Source: Citrus sinensis
Taxonomy: Eukaryota; Streptophyta; Magnoliopsida; Sapindales; Rutaceae
Assembly (NCBI RefSeq): GCF_022201045.2
Contig: NC_068558.1
Location: 45,969,001 to 46,033,000, forward strand
Direction: 5' to 3'
Length of the DNA stretch: 64,000 nt
Shown piece after piece: positions 38,474 through 50,500 of the stretch (positions are counted from its first letter, which is position 1; each line of letters starts with the position of its first letter). The position numbers were made by a program, and so were the translations under genes. The notes below the pieces were generated by a model that was not told the origin of the DNA, searched no databases, and was given only the letters and a program-made list of their open reading frames with translations.

Positions 38474-38672
38474 ATTGAAATGCCAGAGTACTGCTAAATC
38501 CATCCGCCTCATCGCAATGAAAATCATGAAAATATTATTATTCTTCCGAAACCACACTAATCTGATCTTTCTCTGGCAAGGTCACAAGATGCCTTTACTT
38601 TGCTCATTCCAATGTCGCAACTTCCAAACACGACCAGCGGCCCAACAACAATTGTAACCGACAGCAATCGGT
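38474..38672 (-). pseudogene. Broken fragment of COX5C
   Basis: On the minus strand this matches the 3' half of COX5C and its 3' flank (26395-26600). One frame reads LAAGRVWKLRHWNEQSKG, against LAAGGLWKMNQWNNQRKS in the live gene. After a one-base shift another frame reads LPEKDQISVVSEE and a TAA at 38538-38540, against LLEKGEVSVVVEE. The first ~25 codons are missing. It resembles other plants' COX5C (HWNEQ) at some sites where the live copy differs, so the duplication may be old. Confidence 0.8.
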
Positions 38673-38895
38673 TTTTCCAACCGGTTGCTTAGGTTTAGTT
38701 TTATTTTTATTTTGATTGAATTAGAATAAACAAATTTATAAATTATATAATTTATTAAAAATAGATATAATAAAAAACTTGATACAAATATTATTCACTG
38801 TGAATATTATAAAAAAATAAAATAAGATGAATATCCACAAAAAAGATAAATGTTTAATTCATGTTTTATAATTTCTATATCATTTGTAACTCTTA

Positions 38896-39619
38896 GGCTA
38901 CGTTTGGAAGTCGGGATTGGATTAGATTAGTTTTTAGGATTAAATTAGATTAGATTATATTGGATTAGGTTGGATTAGATATAGTACTATCTTTTGTTTG
39001 GTATAATATTAGACAGGACTATACTAATTTAATTTAATAAAGTTAATAAGTATTTAAATAATATAATATTTTAAAATTATATTGATAATTATTGACCTTA
39101 ATACTTAATATTCAATATTGGTATAAAAAGATAGTTGATTATTTTTATGTTTAATATTCAGTTCTAGTTTAAATAAATTAATGAATAAAATTTTGATATT
39201 CTAAATAAAATAAAATTATTGATTCAAAATTATAAAATTAACTTCTACGTTTAATTTTTATTAAAATATTAAATTAAATGAAAAATAAAATAGTGATAAA
39301 GAGGACACAAATTTTTCATTTAATTTTATCCCACCTAAACCCATATAAATATAAGGAATTTTAAGATAATGAAAGGAGGGCTTCAGTTAATGCGTATGTC
39401 CGTAGGCGGCTGTACACTTGAAGTAAGAGGTTTTGAGAGAATAAATCTATCACTATCATAGAAAGGAGGATGCCCGACTAATAATCCCAATTGTTTTGGA
39501 CTATATTTTAGTCTATCCTATTGGTCCATGACAACCAAACATACCTTAGGATTAGATTATTTTGTTAATTCCAAAATCTAATCCAATCCCACAATTTATC
39601 CAAGCTCCCAAACATGACC
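38896..39619. mobile_element. PIF/Harbinger (Tourist-like) MITE, 724 bases
   Basis: The left end GGCTACGTTTGGAAGTCGGG and the inverted right end GGTCATGTTTGGGAGCTTGG match in the Tourist style, and both continue into GGGATTGGATTAGATT. The target duplication TTA is present at 38893-38895 and 39620-39622. The inside is AT-rich with no open frame. Confidence 0.8.
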
Positions 39620-41334
39620 TTAAAGTTTAATATATTTTGCTCCATGTTCCATGTTTCCTTTAGAAACCTCAGTTTTTGAATTGGAAAAAAAAAAAAAAAT
39701 CTATTGGAGCAAAAGAATATATTGATTTCTCTTAAAAAAAGATTTGGTGGTTATCAACAGTCTTTGTAAGTCATAAACACTACCGCTTTAACAACGGGTT
39801 TCTAACCTGATATCCTAACCGTCAGATGGTTACAACGGCTGCTGCTATTTGGATCAAATCCAACTTAGCAGCGGCCCTTTACATTATCACAGGAAGCAAA
39901 AGGAAGAAACAACTTCACTTGCAGCCGGAGGAAAGAAATATGCAATCCGTTGGACTGCGAAGGAGGTTATATAAGTAAAAGTAAGAGCTCTCTGTTTACT
40001 ATCTTGAGCCTCTATTGCCTACTACTTTTTATAGTTACTAACGGTTTGTTTTCTCGTAGGACTGGGAAAGGAATCAGAATTTGGAATAGGAGTGATGGAT
40101 GATGTTTGGAGAATAGAAATCAAATATGCGAGTCTTATATATTTTTGCTATTAAAGAAAGAGAATTTAATTTTCATGACCTCTTTATTTTATCCAATTAA
40201 AATTTCATAATCTTTAAATTGCCCTCAATTAAGTTTTGTCACTTTTGTCGCTTTTATATTTTGATCCCTACAAAATTTTTATAATATTTACAAATAGGTC
40301 ATTTATTATTTATTATTATTAGTTGTAATAATACTAATGCTAATAATAATAATTATCATCATCATTCATTATTATTATTGTTATTTATTAATGTCATTAT
40401 TATTGTATTAATAATAATAATATTATTAAAATTTATTAATTTTACTATTATTATTATTTTGAATAATAATTATAATCACAACTACAACAACAACAACAAT
40501 AATAATAATAATAATTAAGGTCATTTTAGTAACTTATAATAATATGTTTCTATTCCAAGATAGAATAAACACATAAATGGTAATACATTTCATATCCCAT
40601 TCTAATTCCTACAAATAAAATAAATAATTTATTCTAATTCCTATTCGCTATTCTAATTTCAGTTTATTCTAATTACTGATTAACAAATGCACTATAAATT
40701 TTTTTTTCCCATAAGCAAAAATGATAAAAGAAGGATATTATCATTATGTCAATGAATAATTTTTTAATACATGATTTTTTTATTATAACTTTTATATTTT
40801 TATTTTTTATTTAATAGAAATTATAATAAAAAATTTTGACCTAAATTATAATAAAAGCCTATTCTACTCTTAAATTATATAAGTTTAATTTAATCCTTTA
40901 AATTAAAAAAAATAAATGGATTATAACAAAGATAATAATATTTTTATTAATTTAATATTTTATATATTTAAGATAATTAATTGATAAAAGGATAATATCC
41001 TAAAAGAACGAAAAGAAAGTAAAAAAAACTAGAGCGACACTACTAGCATTACCTTGCCGTCTATTCTATTATGTTGGTTTTTTTTTTTTTTTTTCAAAAT
41101 GAGGAAAAAATTTGCCACAATTTGAGGCCACTTTCCTCTCCCCTGAAGAGTCTAAAACCATCCACATCAAGTCTTCTCCGCTGAGTGTGGTTGCCACTTC
41201 ATTTTGTTAAAGTTTATTCATTTCTTTATATGCATGGCTACTTAACACCATCGAAACACAACTGTCTTTTGACTTTTAATTGAGGCAATTAGTGTCTCTT
41301 AAATCTAAGTGAGAAAGCAAGGAAGCATTGATTG
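39620..41334. other. Spacer and TBL6 promoter
   Basis: No gene is seen. The segment 40040-40692 looks like another diverged MITE: left GGTTTGTTTTCTCGTAGG and inverted right GCATTTGTTAATCAGTAA are alike, and inside lie ATT/AAT microsatellites (40303-40515). The last ~200 bases are the probable TBL6 promoter and leader. They include a 17-codon uORF at 41230-41283 that I do not recognise as conserved. Confidence 0.45.
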
Positions 41335-43687
41335 ATGGAGAGACAGAGGAGTTTCTCTCTGAAATCCACGAGATTTGTTGTGTTTTCTTTCACAATCACT
41401 TCTTCTATCATCTTTTTAACATTCTTTTCTTTCCGGGTCATCAAATTCACTCCTTTCATTAACCAAGAAACCCATTTTCAGTTGAGCAAACCCGCCGTCA
41501 ATGTAAGTCTGAAACCCTTAACTGTCCAGACCTTGACTGGTTCAAGAAGAAATTTCACGGCACCAAATGCGAAAAACTTAATCTTGATTGATACACCTGT
41601 AAATAAACTTGATAAAACTTCTGGGTTCAGTAACTTGTCAGTTTCTGGGGACATTCAGAAAGAGAAAAACGACACTCAAGCGCCCAAAGATGAAGCAAGC
41701 AAAGGTGACGGTCTAAATGTTACTAGCTTAAGTAGAGGTGAAGAGAGTGTACCGGCACCTTCATTAATTGAAGTTCAAAGCAATGAGAGGCTTCAAGAAA
41801 AGAAGATTGGAGCAGCTTCAGTTGAGAAAATTGAACTTCCCAGTGATCAACAGATCAAAAAGGAGAATGTTAGAGCAGCTTCAGTCCAAAAAGTTGAAAG
41901 GGCAAGTAATAAGAGAATTGAAGAGAAGAAGACAAGAGACTGTGACATTACCAACGGGAGGTGGGCATACGATGAAAGCTATCCTTTATACACAAATACT
42001 ACCTGTCCTTTTATTGATGAGGGTTTCAATTGTATGAGCAATGGGAGACTAGATAAACACTACATTAAGTGGAAATGGCAACCACACGATTGTGACATAC
42101 CGAGGTATTTATTATATTTTTTATTTACGCTTGATTTTGCGTACTTAATTGGAATTGCAATATTTAGTGGTGAATGTTTAATGACGTAGTCAATCTGAAT
42201 TTTTTGAGACTCTTTTTAGTTTAGGAATAGAAGCATGAAATGGAACTTTGATTATTTGAGTTCTATGGGCGATTCAATTATAGGTTCAATGCAACCAAAA
42301 TGCTGGAATTGATCCGAGGTAAAAGGCTGGTTTTTGTGGGCGATTCAATTAATAGAAATCAATGGGAATCGATGCTGTGCATGTTATTCGGAGCTGTTAG
42401 AGATCCAAGGAAGGTCTATGAGACCCATGGACGAAGAATCACAAAAGAGAAGGGAAATTATTGTTTCAAATTTGTGGTATAATGCAAAGATGGGATGTTT
42501 ACTTACTTTTTGGGATTGAGACCTGCTTATACTTGAAATATATAAATTTGGTCTTAATTATGCAGGATTATAAATGTACAGTTGAATATTATGTCAGCCA
42601 TTTCTTAGTTCATGAGGGCAAGGCAAGGGTAGGGCAGAAGCGGGTGCAGACATTAAGAATTGATTCTATTGATCATGGATCATCAAGATGGAGAGGAGCT
42701 GATATCTTGATTTTCAACACTGCTCATTGGTGGTCTCACTACAAAACAAAAGCTGGGTTAGTTCCTTTTAATGTGAAAAGCTTTAAACCCTAGCCATTGT
42801 GTGATAGATGTTGCATTGGTTCAATTTTTTTCTCCTAAGCTATGAAGTTCAGTTTAGATCTTGGGTCTTAAGAAAGCATGTCAAGTTGTCCTTTTGCTTA
42901 ATTCTGTAGACATGGTCATACTCCAAGTCAAGGGATTGACTGAATATAGTGTTTAGCATAAGCTGAATAATAGAACAATCACAGGATCATTTGAGTACAG
43001 AAAACAATTTCCGTTCCTTCTTAATAAGCAAATGATGTAATGTGTGTATACACGCTTATTAAAAGTAATGATGTAATGAGCGTATACACGTATATTAAAA
43101 ACTCTCCATGGTTATTCATACCTCTGCTGACATGTTACAGGATTAACTATTACCAGGAAGGAGATCAAGTGCTTCCCCGACTTGATGTCTTCACAGCTTT
43201 TAAAAGAGCGCTGATGACTTGGGCTTCATGGGTTGATAAACGCATCAATCCAAGGAAAACCCAAATTTTCTTTCGAAATTCAGCGCCTTCCCATTTCAGG
43301 TTTTCCTTTACGATGCCAAAACTATGATATTTCTGATCTCATAATATCAGTTTCTGAGTTGTATATGACTTATTTCACAGGGGAGGTCAATGGAATGCTG
43401 GTGGCCACTGTGCAGAAGCTACCCAACCCCTTAATGAAATCTCAGGTTTCAGCTACCCAGAGAAGAATGTCATCATAGAAGATGTGATAAAGCAGATGAG
43501 AACTCCTGTGACACTCTTGAATATAACTAGTTTGTCAGAGTATAGGATAGATGGTCATCCATCCACATATGGAAGAAATAAACGCTACTCTTCAAACATT
43601 CAAGACTGCAGCCATTGGTGTCTTCCTGGTGTTCCTGATACTTGGAACGAACTTTTATATTTCCAGTTGCAATCTAAAAAAGAATAA
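41335..43687 (+). CDS. TBL6: TRICHOME BIREFRINGENCE-LIKE protein, TBL6-like
   Basis: TBL proteins are Golgi type II membrane enzymes that O-acetylate cell-wall polysaccharides. Five exons (41335-42104, 42284-42476, 42566-42756, 43141-43299 and 43381-43687) give 539 residues. An N-terminal anchor (FSFTITSSIIFLTFFSF) and a long variable stem precede the cysteine-rich TBL domain, which starts at CDITNGRWAYDESYPLY. The GDS esterase motif is at ~275-277 (RLVFVGDSINRNQWES). The DxxH motif is D513-H516 (QDCSHWCLPGVPDTWNELL). The stem has near-repeats of the type KKENVRAASVQKVE. TBL6 (At3g62390) is next to COX5C-2 in Arabidopsis, supporting this name. The substrate is not known. The start is ATG 41335. 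Confidence 0.92.
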
Positions 43688-44503
43688 CTCTGACATGTTT
43701 GAATATTCTGCCTGTTGATTTTCTTGGCAGATTGTAAAATGTAATTTGTACTGGTTTATTGCAAATGTTTTGATTGATATTTATTTTCTTGGACCGAAGA
43801 AGACTTGAAAACGTGGAAATGTTTACTCCCGTACAGATTCTTGCAATACGAAGTTCTGAAACCAAATGGCCTTGTAGCTTTGGAGGGTTTAATAGATCAC
43901 TTTAATTTTGAATATTTCGACCGCGTCAACAAAACATCACATTTTTGTTCCCTTTTTCATGACAAAAAAACATTACTTACTAGACTCAACGATAATTCAC
44001 CGCTAAAATGGCGATGTATATGAACTTATGAGCTCAACAAATGTTTCTTGAATACTGTTGGAAAACAACAAATCTTTAAGGCATATGCAGGGAAGCCACA
44101 GGTCTCGGCCTGATAATATAAATCAGAATTGCAGCATTCTCCCTAAAATAAATGGATCAACCGTAATTATGCTACACGCCACTCACAACGATATTGCCCA
44201 ACTTTATTCGTCGCCTACCCAGTTGTAGAGGCTTGCCAGAAAAATTTTTAGCTTATTGTCAAACTATATCGTCAAACTATATTGTCAAACTATAATAATG
44301 TTTCGACCTTATTGCCCAATCTTTATCTTATAATTGCTAGAGCTTCAAAACCTCTGAGGGCACACTCGGGCACATATATACAGAGATAAATGATGCTGAC
44401 ATATACATGCTTCCTTTCCTTTAATAGGTTATATGGACAAAAACACTGCTGATATTGTTGGAAAATGACCCAGATGTATTTGAAAAACCATGTAGTCTGT
44501 ACG
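43688..44503. other. Spacer between convergent TBL6 and SWINGER
   Basis: This contains the 3' untranslated regions of both genes. A short tandem motif GTCAAACTATAT occurs three times at 44258-44295. No gene is seen. Confidence 0.4.
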
Positions 44504-47500
44504 TCAATGAGATTGATGTTTCTTAGCTCTGCCTTGAGACACTGATGAATCTTCTCTCTTGGAACCCTCAGGTTTCCGAGCCCATGCTGGTGCTTGGTCT
44601 GGTCCGTAACGGTAGTCATAAAAAAGCTCCTCACTAGCTTCAATGTGCTCCTTGGCAAATATTCCCACCCGATGATCTCCAGCTACCAGCATTACCTGCA
44701 CAAGCCAACACATTAGCTTAAACAAATGAGAATTGAGTCAAAGGAAACTAGCAAAATGCTTATACCTTGGCAAAACAGTTAGGATTTGAAGAGTGGTTTG
44801 CAAATTTCAGCTTGTCTCCTTTGCGATAAGCATCAAGGACATACTGCAAAGAAGAGGTGGAAGCTTTAAGAGACCATACAGTGCAATGTTAAGAGATGCT
44901 GGTGATTATGAAGATAGTAAACAGAAAGCATTGAATTTATTTATGAGATCATCACTGTGGAAGTGAAAACATTATCATGCTAAAGTACATCACAATATAT
45001 TATATATTCTTCAGCTCATAGTCCATTTTGTATGCACCAGATGTCACTTGCCTGATCATTCAAGTCGAATAGAAAAGACGAATTTGCACGATCATAAATT
45101 TTCCCACGCTTGTCTGCTTCTCGGTGGGAAATCAATTCCCCAGTATATTCTCCAAGATAATCATTCTTGCTGACAGAATTCTGAAATCACATCATCAAGT
45201 TCAGTACCGGCACTAACAAGTAATTGCAGAGAAACATGAGACGATTTGTTACCCTACCTTTAAAAAGGCTCCCCATCCAGCAACATCAGACTTTGCCAAG
45301 AGTATCTGAAAAGGAGGATAAAAGGAAGTATGATACAACTTATTAATTAAAAATGTTTTCAACTTTCGACAGCTTTTGAGAGTTGAAACATTCTGAATTA
45401 CTCACCCTCTGTTGCTGCCTTAGAAGCAGCCTCATGTTACCACATTGACCATCTCCTCGTTTGGGTGGCTCACCCAATGAACCATCCCCACAACTGCATT
45501 AAAGTATAAAATAAACCAGAGATGCTGAGATTGCAATGAAAAAATAATAACTTACCCAGACAGAAGTATCGACTAAACTGTAATATTTTACAATCTCCAA
45601 AACAGTTCAAATTGGAAATAGAACCACTTCAGGTCTTGAATAATTCTAGTGACCTGAGTGCTCAAAATACTGTAACATAAAAGAAAGAAGAAATGAATTT
45701 CAGGAAAGTCTTTTGTTCCCCCATAGAACTCTTGAAAGGTAGTAAGCCAGTGCCCATCAGAAAGATAAATGCAAGATATCTAAATTTCTAGAAACCTCTA
45801 TATTGTTTTCAAAATTGTTTCTATTACAGGTCACCATTTCTATTTCAAGAGTAGAGCCCAAAAAAACCTTGTAGCAGGACTAAATAATCGTTTCAGCAGT
45901 CTGAGAGTCCACTCAAACTTGGGTATCAACTACAACTAAGAGCTGGAAAATACAATTATATTACTATAAACAATGTAAACATTTATAATAACCTTCAAAA
46001 CATCTGAAATGTGTAGTTAATGGATGATGAAAGCTAATCTAAGATGGAAATGGAAGCATAAAGTACTTATAAGCAAACCAAATTTAACTTGCCCAACGAA
46101 ATCGTAAACCCACCTAGATAGGTATAAGATATTAGCATATAAAGCTCCTTACCTCACCCAGCAATTCCGGCAAACATCTGGGTCACATTCACGTCCAGCA
46201 GCAAAGCATGGACATTGCCTGCTTCGACATTGACTCTTTGCACAGTGGCATCCCCTGAACCGGTTTTTGCAACTCTTCGAGCACCTTAAGAAGGAATAGC
46301 TATTGCATGAACAAAATCTTACAAAAATAATTATCTTTGATCTACCAAATTATATAAGTTGGAATTCAGGAAATGATCCACAAGTGGAGTTGAATTGTAA
46401 TCATAAGAGATGTGTAAATTTATGTAATTGTAATAAAAACAGTTATGTAAAGTTATACTTGCAATTAAATAAAACAAGGACAAGGGTTTATTGACCACAG
46501 AATCAGCCTTAATCCAACTTAAGCTCCATTTGGAAGCACTGCCAAGCAGCAGCCCAGCTGTAAAAAAGGAGGAATCGATCCCTATTTTCCTCTTGGCATC
46601 ACTCCCAAGCGGAGCTATAGTCCATTCTAGAACCTCTATTCCACCCGGATGATCTTTACTCAGAAGTCATAAGAAGCATGATAGATCCTAGCCCTATCTC
46701 TATTGAAGAGGATGGAGAAAAATCACCCATGGATTCCCTAAGACCTCCCTCAATACCTATTAAATAACAATTCGACCTACCCGCAGTATTTTTCACAGCA
46801 TGTTCCATTATGCAGACAAGGGCACTGCTTTCCACACATAGACTGGCACCCACATGGGGTATACTGCTTACAAGATTGATTTTTACCATCTGCAATTCTT
46901 TTCCAAATTGATGGATGGCCAGCGGACTTCCAAGAATATTTAAGTTTCCGTGCTCTTCCTCTTCTACGAAGCAACCGTGGTCTTGCAGGCATCTCTTGCT
47001 CCTTAAACAACAATAAGATGAAAAGAATAGTACTAGATTCACTTCGAGGCTTTGTCCGAGATAAAAATAATATTCAACTAGTTTTCCTTAAAACAGTAAA
47101 AACAATATAAAACTATAAATTTACATACTGCATAATCTGTATCAACTTTCACAGTTTCTTCCAAAAAGGAGCTTGGTGCAACAGATTTATGGGGCATTGA
47201 AGAACTACTGTCACGCATGTAAGTAGAAACTTCCATGCAAGTCTTCAGACCAGAAAGTAAATTTCTGGCTATAAGGCAACTGCAGAGGATTAAGCACAAA
47301 GTGAAAAAAGAAAGATATAGTCTTTGAAGCAGAAACAGAAGGAAGAAAAGCAACAACAAACGTCAAAATTTATCAAGTCCAACACATGCATTTGAAAAGA
47401 AAAAGCAGAAACTGTCAGTTTTGCAACTAAGTTGAATGGAGAATGCCAATGAACATATAAACTATATGGATCCTTGTTCTATATCTTCAGAATCTTTATG

Positions 47501-50500
47501 CATATCATACTTATAGACTGAGTAAAAGTTCAGATGCAAAGGAATCCCATAGACCTGTTTCTCCCAAATATCTCCACTCCTTTCAAGTATAGTTCTTTCT
47601 CAATAGGTTTCCACTCAGAGCTGCACAAGACTCCTTCAGGCAGTTCTCCTTTGGAAAATGACTGCTTCATCTCAGGCTCTTTATTGACATCTTTGGCTCC
47701 ATCCATTATATTGTGCTCAATATTATTATGGGAAACAACTTCAGCACTAACAGATTTCTTTATTGTATTTTTGGAGGTCATTTGAAGTTCATTGTCATTG
47801 ATTGCACCAACATGGTGCCCACTTTTGGTGTCTGGACGTGGTATACCATCACTTGATGCTGTAAGTACATCCAAAGGCAACAGTTTCTTTTGTTTCTTAT
47901 TTAAAGATTCCTCAATTTCATCGAAAACTTTTACTGAGTCATTTAGCTCTAAAGCTTTGCGCTTTCCCAAACTTTGCATTGAAGTATCTGTATTTTCATT
48001 ACCAATAGCAACTTCTGAGCTGTCCACAGCTTCTGATGTAACAGGTAACACCCTTTTGGAATTGCATCTTTCACCTGCCATGATGTCACTATGAGCACCT
48101 GGCACTTCAGCATTGCAGTGCAGTAAAGTCCCTTCTGTATTTGTTATTATACTAGAGATATTACCAGCTGACCCCTCTACTGTATCCTGAACAGCTCTTG
48201 ACTGCAAAGCATTCATATGGAAATCGGACTTCAGAACTTTTCCATGCAATTAGAATCAAAATGATGAATCATATATTTCGATAACCATAAACAAAAAGAG
48301 GATTATACAACCTTCTAGCAAATCCTGAGAGTATAAACAAGCACAATCCCATCTCAAAACAAGAAGATGCTATTTGTACATACTCACTTACACACATGCT
48401 ATTTGAACATACTTACACACACACACACACACACACACACGCAGAGAGAGAGAGAGAGAGAGAGAATGCCTGAAGGTAACAATGATTGCTGCAAGGTTTC
48501 CTATCATCTTCATATTCAGACCAATAAGGTTGCTTCTCACTCTGTGAGGTAGAAGAACTTGATCATATAAATTAACAAAATGTAACCCGATTAAGTTGTA
48601 GAAAGATGAAAAATGTGTCGGCTTACGGGATTAATCAAAGTTTGGGAACATCCATGCAGACGGCAGTCAAATAACTGTTCATAGATACAGTTAGAAAAGC
48701 AAAGTTGTTCAATCAATTCAAATGGTTGAATCAATTACTATCATACCAAGCAACGGCGACAAAAGAGGTTATCAAAAGAATCCAAAGCAGCACTTAGGCT
48801 CTTCTCCAGAGCAATCCCCCTTTCATGTCCGGCATCCTCAAATTCCTTCAAGTTTTTTCCATCATATTTCTCCTTTAGTGTGCTGTATCTATCCTGCAAA
48901 CCAAACAGATTACATTCCCAGAAATATAAAAGATGTTTCAACAACATCAATAGAATAGTAAATGAATACAGATGATATTTCATATAAAATAACGCCAAGC
49001 ATACTCCAAACATCAAGATCAAACAGAAAATACCTGTACTTCCGAGGTGGCTATTCCAATGAACTGGCTCACAGCATTTATTACTTCCTCACCTAGCCCA
49101 TGCTCCTCAAATACCGTCCTGCCAACATTAGTAGAACTGGTAATTATTCATGGTGAAGCATAATAAATAATCAAGTAGGATCTTTCATGATCAGAATGCT
49201 TCTTTCGCTTTGGAAAACTTCAAACAGCAGGGCCATATATAAGTTCAGAAAGCAATAAGCGAAGTGCTATAGTAACTTCAAAAGGATCAGTCTTCAGTTT
49301 GAATAGAAACTGACAGCAGGTTTTTTCCTTCAGAAATTTCTGACAGTCATTTTCACAGTATGATCTCTCCACTAATGGATTTTTTATTTTTACCAACAAT
49401 TGTTGCTTCTTCACTCTTGGTGATATTCATTTGGCACCATATATTATACAGGCTAAGAAAATAATAAGATGCAAATCATATTCAACCTTTAAATAGCATC
49501 ATAAAACCTGAATTTGAATCAAAGAATAATAAGATGCAAATTATATTCAACCTTTAAATACCATCATAAAACCCGAATTCCAATCAAAGTCAACCTTTAA
49601 ATAGGAAAATCCAACACTAATGTACTTATCAGCAGGGTCACCAAAAAATTGTATGGCATTTCTGAAGAGACACTAATTTTGCAGTTCTTGCATCTTCTTT
49701 TCACATACCATAGAATACGATCTTCACCATCAGAGAATTCATGTTTCTCCTCCTCAGGTTCTATAATGTCTTCCTCACTGTCACTGCAGACTAGTGCTTC
49801 GCTTCCATGTTGATCATAATATATACGTCTTCTCCCAACCACTGACTGGTCTTCAGCCATTCTCTGATTTCTGTACTGTGTAAGGCATATTTGAGATAAG
49901 AAGAGCAACGATAAAATCGAAACATTAAAAGACAGTTAATAAAGTAAAGTACAAAATGATTCATGTTTTGCATTTTATGAATATATAAACCTATGTTTCT
50001 ACATTAAACAATGCTCCACAAGAAAAAACCAGCTCACCATTTTACTGGGTGATCAAGCAAACAAGCAGTACAGATGCAAAGACCTACCGAAACTCATGGC
50101 ATTTTATTACATTTCAAAAACCCACATAGACAAAAACACATCCTCCACAACCCCTCCCTCCAATTCCCTCTCTATCCTATGGTTCATAAATAATTCAACC
50201 AGGCAGATTGGATGAAATAAATTTCAATAATTATAATCAGAATAAGTAAGAGCAAAGAAACATATTTTTCAGCTTTCATCTTCATGGAATTAATGACTAA
50301 CGACTAATGTCATCAGTACCAATCAACATTCATGAAGTGAATTTTGAAAGACGCATTGAGGTTGTCAAATTTACCGTAAACTTTACTAATACTTTATTTC
50401 ACCATGGGAAAACCAAAGCACAACTGATACAAATTATTGTACGGTGAAGTGGAGAGAAGATATATGGAAAATTTATCATACTTTTCCAAGAAGATCCAAG

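Noticed and set aside
38427-38657. A 76-codon plus-strand frame as a novel small protein.
   Set aside because: It is the antisense shadow of the broken COX5C fragment.
43805-44023. A 72-codon open frame after TBL6 as a small gene.
   Set aside because: It lies in the probable 3' untranslated region, has no family resemblance and no leader or splice support.
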